From Phellopilus nigrolimitatus (Eukaryota > Basidiomycota > Agaricomycetes > Hymenochaetales > Hymenochaetaceae), in contig JAJOHG010000007.1 of assembly GCA_021029095.1 (NCBI GenBank), positions 806,001 through 870,000 on the forward strand: a stretch of 64,000 nt of DNA, in the 5' to 3' direction. The position numbers and the translations under genes were made by a program. This document shows, in pieces, positions 57,317-64,000 of this stretch. The stretch's first letter is position 1; each line of letters opens with the position of its first letter. The notes under the pieces were generated by a model that did no database searches, was not told where the DNA came from, and saw only the letters and a list, made by a program, of their open reading frames with translations.

Positions 57317-57500
57317 ATCACTGGTGAAAACCAAGTCCAAAGGCTATTCATCGATGATCACTAGTGATCACTAGTGATCGTCGATGAATGGGCACTTGGT
57401 TTTCATCGTTCACTAGTGATCACTAGTGATCATTAATGAATGGGACTTGGGTTCATTGTTCATCAGTGATCATTAATGAACATCATGCTTCGACTTGAGT
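57317..57500. repeat. 10-bp palindromic repeat block 1
   Basis: Units TGATCATCGA, TGATCACTAG and TGATCATTAA recur with 10-bp spacing. The same units lie just left of the CACTA element (56316-56354), so this block was one array before the insertion. Tandem copies are self-complementary. Confidence 0.8.
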
Positions 57501-57822
57501 GTTCACCAGTCATCGATGAACAGTGAAAATCTACTTATTCAAGTCAAATAAAAAGCCTCATAAATGAGTAATGATCGGTGAATGGACTTGACTGGCGTTC
57601 ACCATTCACCGATGAGTGGTGAATGCCTCAAATCCGAGATCATCCGACAAAAAGACTATAATTCAATAATTAGTAGTAACACAGCCGCAAACTGTGATCG
57701 ACGTTCTGCTTCGTCCTGCTACGCGATATCGGGCGGACACTCGCCATCGTTCCCACGCTCTCGTCCAACCCAGCTCCTGAGGTTTCGAAACAATCTCCCC
57801 CGTCTCGTCTGCACAGTCCATC
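57501..57822. promoter_or_regulatory. Upstream region of the coiled-coil gene
   Basis: It continues as degenerate GTTCACCAGT/GATGAACA repeats to about 57625, then becomes ordinary pyrimidine-rich promoter sequence before the ATG at 57823. No gene is seen. Confidence 0.45.
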
Positions 57823-59990
57823 ATGTCCGGACGCAGCTTTGGAAGCAGACGCATAACGCTGCGCGTGAACATCACTGTCGACTATGACGGCCCAAGTTTA
57901 TCCGACACCTCGTCGCTTGTGAGCCTGGACGAGTATAAGAATCGCAATAGCAGCGGCTCTTCGCTGTCTCTTTCGTTCGGATCGGCGGCGCACACCGAGC
58001 CGGAGGATGATAGCGTCACTGTCAGCTCGAGGGACACCGGGTTACTCGTGCAAAAAACGAAGACAGTCATGAACGGCGGGAGCGGGTCGACAGTGCAGGA
58101 CTTCCACACGTTGTACGGCTTGGATTCTGAGTCTGACGCAAGCGCGTTCGATGGTACGTCCTTGGCGTCCAAATCTCTGTTTCGTTTTTTGTTTTGTTTT
58201 GTTCTAACATCTAAAAAAAAGAGCAGTACCCCGCGGATCCTTCTGCAGTTTTCGAGCGGCTGAAGTTGTCGAATCCTCTGAGTCCATCGAGCGAAATATG
58301 CAATGGCTGCGCGACCAGACGTCGCACGCTATCAACAGCACCATGACACCCGAATCTGTCGTCTCCGATGGCTCCTCGGCCGCGCTGAGCGGCGATGATC
58401 TAGATGCGCGGAGCCCGTTTGACGGCGACCTCGCTGTGCAGCAGCACGACTGGCGCTCCCCGCCCCCCTATGCCCTCTCCATCGACTTGTCCTCCCAAAC
58501 TGGGCGCCTGCCCACCCTCCTCGGTTCCCCTATTGCCGCTACCTCCCAGCTCATGCGCTTTGAGGACCTCGCTCTCAGAGGCGAGGACTGGGTCCACGAA
58601 CAGTCCCAAGAAGAGCTCCAGGAGTTGCTCCAGAGAGCGGAAACCATGATCAGAGAGCGCGAGCAAGGTCCGTCCATTTTGCATCCCCTATTCTCCCTAC
58701 TTACAAAAAATACTCAGAACTGAACATGACGTCCGAGACGTGCAAAGCTCTCGCCGAGAGCAACACCGCCCTCAAGTCCAAGAACAATGCCTTCATCTCA
58801 CGCCTCCCCGCCTCCCGCCCGGGCTCCCCTCAGACGCCCCTCACTGGCAGCTCGCCCGCGCACAGCCGCAGCCCGTCCTCGTCCAACAAACTCCTATCCA
58901 TGTCCCCGATGTCCTCCCCCATACCCACGCTGTGGTCCCCCAAGATCCTGGGCCCTTCTCTGCGGCGGCGGGCGCACGCGCGGCGCGTCTCCGCGACCCC
59001 CGCCGAGCTCGCCGTGCTCGCCGACCAGAACGCCGAGCTCCTGAACAAGCTCGCGGACCTCGAGACGGACGCCGCCCGCGCCGAACAGGCCGGCAAGCGC
59101 CGCCTCCAGGGTCTCGAGCGCGAGATCCAGGGCCTGCGCGGCGAGCTCGACGCGACGCGCGCGCTCAGCGCGCGGCTCGAGGAGACGCTCCAGGCCGCGC
59201 CGAACTTGGGCGGCTTGCCGAGCGGCCTCGACGAGCAGCTCGTCCGCATGTGGAAGAAGCTCGATCGCGAGGCGAGGGTGAGGGAGCTCAAGGCGAAGAC
59301 CCGGCCCTGGGACCAGGACGGCACGGACGCCAGCGACGAGACGAGAGACTTCGCGCCCGGCAGCTCGTCCTCGCCTCTCGCGCAGAAATGGCGTCCGCAG
59401 AAGTCGCGGCTGTCTTCTGAAGCCTCTTTCGACACTCCCGTATCCCCCCTCAGTGCGTATCCGGACAAAAAGACGCCCGGCTCGCCCTCGCCCTCCTTAT
59501 TCAGCACCCTCGGCGCGAACTCGCGTGAGCACGCGCTCGTCTCGCAGCTCCTCCTCAAGATCCGCGAGCTCGAGGAGACGAACACCGCGCTCGCCGTGCA
59601 GCACGCCACGACGCGCCTCCGGCTGAACCACGCGCGGAGCGAGACGGACGAGGCGCGCCGCCTGTGCGAGTTCATCGGCGACGAGGTCGAGCTCGAGATG
59701 GAGGTCGTCGACGGCGATGCCGACGTGAGCGCGGAGGCGACGGAGGGGCACGACGCGGACCCGAGCGCCCTCGGCGCGCCCGACGAGCCCACCTCGGCCT
59801 TGCCGGAGGACCAGCGCACGCTGAGCCAGCTGCGGCGCGCGGCGCCGAGGCAGAAAGGCCACTTCCTCCATACGTACCTCGAGAAGCTGCGGAGCGCGTC
59901 GGGGTGGATAGATGTCGGTGCGTGTCTTCTTTTGATCTCGATATAAGCGGATGCTAAGTAGCCCAGATGGTGCAGAGCAAGACAATATAA
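57823..59990 (+). CDS. Coiled-coil protein of unknown function
   Basis: Four exons: 57823 to about 58153, about 58227 to 58664, about 58718 to 59917, and 59962-59990. They join in frame to about 660 residues, ending GWIDVAQMVQSKTI. The N-terminus (MSGRSFGSRRITLRVNITVD) is basic. A Ser-rich region (DGSSAALSGDDLDARSPF), a first coiled coil (EQSQEELQELLQRAETMIRER), a second Ser/Pro-rich stretch (SRPGSPQTPLTGSSPAHSRS) and a long Ala/Leu/Glu-rich coiled coil (LAVLADQNAELLNKLADLE to RLEETLQA) follow. A third helical segment (SQLLLKIRELEETNTALAVQ) precedes an acidic C-terminus. The second half has very high GC (C/G in third positions). I recognise no family. Coiled coils with disordered linkers fit a cytoskeletal or septal scaffold, which is inference. 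Confidence 0.7.
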
Positions 59991-61672
59991 GTGAATATGC
60001 GATCTGCAACACCTCTCTGACAACGCAGCGCTGCAAATGCGCATCGTGCAATAAATTCGTACTCTACCGTGCATACTACAGGTCCGTGCCACCACCAGTC
60101 ATGATGTCCCTCTGTGTACTTGAACTTGTCTTTTTTTCTAGCCAAATGCACGAAGTCCATCCTTCACACGCTTTCCTCGATGTTCCCGACCGGCCGCACC
60201 GTTCACGAAGCGAGCCTGACCTGGAGCTGACAAATAACTTGAATGATGATGGACTCGGGAACGAATGTAAGCCGTTCGTATCTCTAAATGAAATAAACAT
60301 TGACAATCCCGGACTGTAACAGCGCTAACACATCCAAATGTCAAGTGTGCCCAGTAAGTCCACTATAACCTTTCTTTAAAGCAAGACTGACAAAATCTGA
60401 TAGTTGTCTTATGGACATATCTTATGGACATAGTAGGCGCTCGCTCCCTTTGCGCGATTTGCGAGTCGGTGGGTATATGTTCGAATTACGAAGCTGCTGG
60501 CTTGCCTGGGAACCTAGATGCTGATGATGGTGATCACAACACCTCCCACGTCATGATCAAGGTAAATATCCTCGACAGATAAAACACAGTTCTGACCAAA
60601 CTGACCAACACATCTTACCAAAGATCCCCATCCCCTTAAATTCGAGCAAAGTCAGACGCGCGCGGCAGCTATGGACAGGTCGCGACTCACTGTACGTACA
60701 GTGCACACCCAGCAGATGCGTGCGCGCGGACTCGCTTCGGGAGGCCGACGCAGTCACCATCATCGGGTTCGGCTCGAAACATGCACGCGGCGGCCGCTGT
60801 GACCACAAGGCGCTCGACCTCCGCATCGCGTGCAAGGGGTGCAATTAGAGCAACATCGGCGTGCGGTTCCAATGTGCGACGTGCCCTGCGACGAAGACCC
60901 AGTCGTATAGCTTGGTGCGTTTTCCCTATATTTGCAAAATAATGCGGGGCTTGACTGGAGCTGTTGTTCGCTCTTCGTACTGCTCCGTTCAGTGCGCCAA
61001 CTGCGAGCAGCGATTGTGTCTTCTTCACAACCCAATGCATATTTTCTTTAAGCTACCGCGTCCCGTGGACCGTCCAATTGAGTCGCAATTTGCCATTCTG
61101 CCAATCTTGTACGTCCCCATCGCATTTCCTTCACATATCGTGTTTCGTAAACTAACGTCTGTTCGCGGATGTTAGGTACAGGCAGCCCGCAGGTCCAGCA
61201 GGTCGACTCAACTCCTCTCATCCCAAAGGTCCGTACACCCTTCCGTGTCCGGAAAACCAGTCCTCTTTTTCTGACGCAGTTTCATCTGCTGTTCCAGCTT
61301 ATCTCGCGGTGCTATGTGATCACTGCATAGACTACATCAAAGGCGAGTGGTTCCGTTGCGTGTACTGAGCGAAGGATCTCTTCGATGTGTGCGAAAACTT
61401 GAATCAGCACGCGCACGATCGCACCCATTTCTTCTATGTTTTCAAGGCGCCGGTGAATACTTTGTTCTCTTGTGCTTTAAGTTCTTGTGTCTCTTATTAT
61501 TACAACTCGGTTTTTTTATTTATTTCAGGTGGATATGCAGATCTTCAGGTGAGAATAAATGTCTCTGTGTCACGTTTTACCTGACCGTTTGTTGCTTCGC
61601 AGGATCGTCGCAGAGCTGGATAATCTGGAAGGGAGTCCGCCGGTGCTGAACTATCCCGTGTATTACTCGTAA
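59991..61672 (+). pseudogene. Decayed multi-ZZ-finger protein gene
   Basis: Clear coding pieces in the right order describe a protein with several ZZ-type zinc fingers: CKCASCNK; MHEVHPSHAFLDVPDRPH; SLCAICESVGICSNYEAAGL; IPIPLNSSKVRRARQ; RIACKGCN; VRFQCATCPATK; CANCEQRLCLLHNPMHIFF; KLPRPVDRPIESQFAILPIL; CDHCIDYIKGEWFRCVY; DLFDVCENLNQHAHDRTH; and the C-terminal NLEGSPPVLNYPVYYS. Introns between them have normal GT-AG ends. Two stops interrupt exons at conserved positions: TAG at 60846-60848 directly after CKGCN, and TGA at 61366-61368 where the finger needs Cys (FRCVY-Cys-AKDLFDVC). The start exon is not clear. The exons are otherwise well preserved, so the inactivation looks recent. I do not restore the reading here. 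Confidence 0.75.
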
Positions 61673-62036
61673 TGTCACTTCCGTTCGCTATCATTTTATT
61701 GCCAATTAGCATCACATGTATTTTGCCTTCCTGTAATTCCAGTGCTTGTTGTATACATAGCGGATGCATTTCAATCTTTATGGAAGATTTATGGGTTGGC
61801 TCACAGTACAAAAAAGTGTAATCAAGACATAGTAACATGTTGAGGGGCACTCTAATTTATGTTTGTTTGGAAAAGAAAACTAGACAACAAATTGTTCAAG
61901 AGTGTGGCTTGAATGGAGCTCCGGGATCTACCCTATGACGTGCACCGACTGCAGCTTCGAAATGATGTGTCATAAGGACATCGGGTCTGGTCGGAAAGGA
62001 GGTTATTTGTAATAAATCTGGTCTTTCAAGTCGTTT
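61673..62036. other. Intergenic region after the ZZ pseudogene
   Basis: AT-rich with no supported gene. ATTATT and AAAGAAAA tracts are present at 61850-61890. Confidence 0.4.
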
Positions 62037-62345
62037 TCATTGATCATAAATGAACAATGATTAAGATTTGACTTTTAAAAATCATTACTCATTGATGATC
62101 ATCAATGATCATCAATGAGTAGTCATCACCAGTGATCACTAGTGAGCAACAAAAACATAACTTTTTTCATTGATGATCACTGATGACTAGTGAATTCCAA
62201 GTCTCCGTTCATCGACGATCATCGATGATCACTAGTGATCACTAGTGATCATCGATGAATAGCTCTTGGACTTGGTTTTCACCAGTGATCACTAGTGATC
62301 ATCGATGATCATCGATGATCATTGATGAATTTCCCAAGTCAAAGT
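62037..62345. repeat. 10-bp palindromic repeat block 2
   Basis: The same units as in the block near 57.3 kb (TGATCATCGA, TGATCACTAG, TGATCATCAA) recur at 10-bp spacing, with the shared side motif ACTTGGTTTTCA. Almost the whole block can pair with itself. It probably belongs to the same repeat family. Confidence 0.8.
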
Positions 62346-62861
62346 CCAAAATCCCCAAGTCCAATGTTTTTTGTCCGATAGCGACCGTCATAAGAATGGA
62401 CGAGTGTCACACCTGTAAAGAATCTGGAGAAGGTCTATCCTTGGGATCATGATTCATATGCTGCGGAATGGGATAATGTAGAGTTGCCATTAACCAGAGG
62501 CCAAACTTCTGTCGAGCTTAGAACTTGAGCACATTTAGAGAAAGACGCGATCAATGTTGCCGCCCTTAGATCAGATGGAAGCTGTATCCATGGATACTAG
62601 AGTAAACCAATCGATAAATTATAATGAGCTAGAGAGCATCACTGATATGCAAAACGAATGGAGACAGGATTGCTAGAACGCACGACAAATAACAAAAAAT
62701 AATAATATTTCCTCCGAGCCTTAGCCTCCAGTTATATCTGATGGGATTGGCGGGGTATATAGACGAAGAAATCGAGCAGACTAGGAAAGCGGTTGTAGAC
62801 TTTTGAAAATGTGAACACGTAGCCTGACCCACCCAGGTCGCATCGGGTAACTGGTACTTTA
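62346..62861. other. Intergenic region downstream of the second membrane-protein gene
   Basis: It should contain the 3' UTR of the minus-strand gene ending at 62862. No gene is supported. Confidence 0.4.
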
Positions 62862-64000
62862 CTACCGATAATCATACGTTGTATTTTCTTGCTTTAGTTT
62901 CCGATCGCTTGCTCGCAAATTCCTGATTTCTGACTTGAGTTCAGCAACCCGATCACGAAGCTCCGCTTCATAGTCATATCCCGCACTCTTGTATGCGCTA
63001 GTGATTTTCGTCGGTGTGTCGTTCGGCAACTGTGCGGCTTTTTCGGCCAATAGTCGAGGCTGCTCCGCCGGAGATGCCCAATGAACGTGGTTCTTGACGA
63101 CCTCAGGCCGTCGAGGAAACTCTAACTTTGTCGGGGTGCCCATTCCAACCCCATATCCAAAAATCGACGGCGGAAGCGGGAAGTCAGCGCCTATGGTTGA
63201 GCCTTTCTCGACAGTGCTTTCGGCAGCAAAAGTGCTGCTCCTTGAGCTGGACAACGGCTCCCAGCTAGAAGTTAAAGGGCGATTTCGGTGCTGGGCGATC
63301 GATGTCTCGTTTTTCTCAGCGATGAAAGGTTCAACGAAGGAATCACGGCTGCTTTTTCGACTTAAATGTCTTCGTGCGCAGAGGAAGAAGAGCAGACCGC
63401 ATGCGACAAGCGCTAGTCCACCTATGACAGAACCGGCGACAACACCGGTATCAGAATGCCTGTCCGATGTCGCAGACGGGGTAGCAGATGGCGTCGGAAT
63501 TGTTTGGAAAGCGGAAGATGTCACGGACCCCGTGGAAGTAAACGTGGCTGAAGGAGACGAGGACTGGAAGGAGTTGGATAGGCCGACGTTAGTAGTACGC
63601 GTATATGCTGAGGTTGTTGGTGAGTTCGGCGAGCTTGCGGTAGAAGAAGGCATAACAGGAGATGGCGACGAGATAACCGTCGACGTCAGACTGGTAATGA
63701 CCGCCGTCGAGCTTGTCGTATCGGCATCTTCCTCAACACTGGGGCGCCATAACATAAGCTGAGTGTTAATCGAATAGGACGAAAAGTGAGCATACCTGTA
63801 AATCAGGTAGTCGAAAAGGATCAACGAGTTTGCTTCTCCAGTCGTCCGGACTTCGAAGATGTGCTGAGAATTCTCGAGGCTCGCATTGACATAGACAGGT
63901 ACATTGTATTGGTAATCAGTCGTAGGGCTGGGTGAATGTACATAACTGCCGGCATAGCTTCCGTCGAGGGAGAAGGTAACGTTGGTGAGCGTCGTCACGT
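62862..64000 (-). CDS. Single-pass membrane protein, paralogue 2, 5' end beyond the window
   Basis: Paralogue of the gene at 53574-55008. The visible part opens in the extracellular domain (LTNVTFSLDGSYAGSYVHSP, YQYNVPVYVNASLENSQHIF, SLILFDYLIY). An intron (about 63797-63740) follows at the same place as in paralogue 1. Then come a Ser/Thr-rich mucin-like stalk (VEEDADTTSSTAVITSLTST onward), one transmembrane helix (TGVVAGSVIGGLALVACGLLFFLCA) with a basic stop-transfer RRHLSRKSSRDS, and a cytosolic tail of about 150 residues with Tyr/Ser motifs and a final coiled coil (YEAELRDRVAELKSEIRNL). The stop is at 62862-62864. The signal peptide and first exon lie right of the window. Its function is unknown; the stalk and tail suggest a cell-surface sensor or adhesion protein. 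Confidence 0.75.
   Translation of the reverse strand, partial: VTTLTNVTFSLDGSYAGSYVHSPSPTTDYQYNVPVYVNASLENSQHIFEVRTTGEANSLILFDYLIYRYAHFSSYSINTQLMLWRPSVEEDADTTSSTAVITSLTSTVISSPSPVMPSSTASSPNSPTTSAYTRTTNVGLSNSFQSSSPSATFTSTGSVTSSAFQTIPTPSATPSATSDRHSDTGVVAGSVIGGLALVACGLLFFLCARRHLSRKSSRDSFVEPFIAEKNETSIAQHRNRPLTSSWEPLSSSRSSTFAAESTVEKGSTIGADFPLPPSIFGYGVGMGTPTKLEFPRRPEVVKNHVHWASPAEQPRLLAEKAAQLPNDTPTKITSAYKSAGYDYEAELRDRVAELKSEIRNLRASDRKLKQENTTYDYR

Noticed and set aside
58830..60095. 421-codon Ser/Arg-rich minus-strand frame
   Set aside because: Antisense shadow of the very GC-rich coiled-coil gene. The plus strand has spliceable exons and heptad structure.
1..64000. CRISPR arrays, operons, rRNA or tRNA genes
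   Set aside because: Intron-rich eukaryotic DNA. I found no direct-repeat/spacer array and no convincing tRNA A/B-box pair by eye; a tRNAscan-SE run would settle the tRNA question.

Overview
This is nuclear DNA of a filamentous basidiomycete, most likely an Agaricomycete. Genes carry many 45-75 nt GT-AG introns, several protein families are typical of mushrooms and wood decayers (GT61, S10 carboxypeptidase, F-box/LRR, ZZ-finger, Crinkler-like NTPase), and both the TOR and cytosolic acetyl-CoA carboxylase reading frames match fungal architecture.

Layout. 1-16.7 kb is a housekeeping block: dynactin p25 (partial, -), a GT61 glycosyltransferase (+), TOR kinase (-, 8.2 kb) and a Rom2-type Rho1 GEF (-). 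TOR and the Rho GEF are both growth and cell-wall signalling genes. 17.7-26.4 kb is an accessory island: two paralogous copies of a small single-exon gene of unknown function flank a Crinkler-like P-loop NTPase gene. All three share a homologous 5' leader and N-terminal module. The first copy is split downstream of its gene by an intact pogo/Tigger-type transposon, whose empty site survives in the second copy. 27-43 kb returns to conserved genes: serine carboxypeptidase (+), 26S proteasome ATPase Rpt4 (-), xylulokinase (-) and acetyl-CoA carboxylase (+). 44-53 kb holds a C2H2 zinc-finger protein, a Ser-rich protein, a dual-targeted carnitine acetyltransferase (-), a small membrane protein (-) and an F-box protein (+). 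53.5-64 kb holds two paralogous single-pass membrane proteins (-) around a coiled-coil gene (+), a decayed ZZ-finger gene, nested non-autonomous hAT and CACTA elements, and two blocks of 10-bp palindromic repeats.

Points to weigh. Acetyl-CoA carboxylase has three +1 shifts, xylulokinase one +1 and TOR one -1, each between stretches of strongly conserved protein. Residual indel errors are the simplest explanation, but the cluster of three in ACC1 deserves read-level checking. The essential TOR C-terminus is encoded by a 16-nt coding tail behind a last intron that is easy to miss. The best candidate for undescribed biology is the 17.7-26.4 kb island: a small protein family of unknown function that shares its promoter and N-terminal module with a Crinkler-like NTPase.
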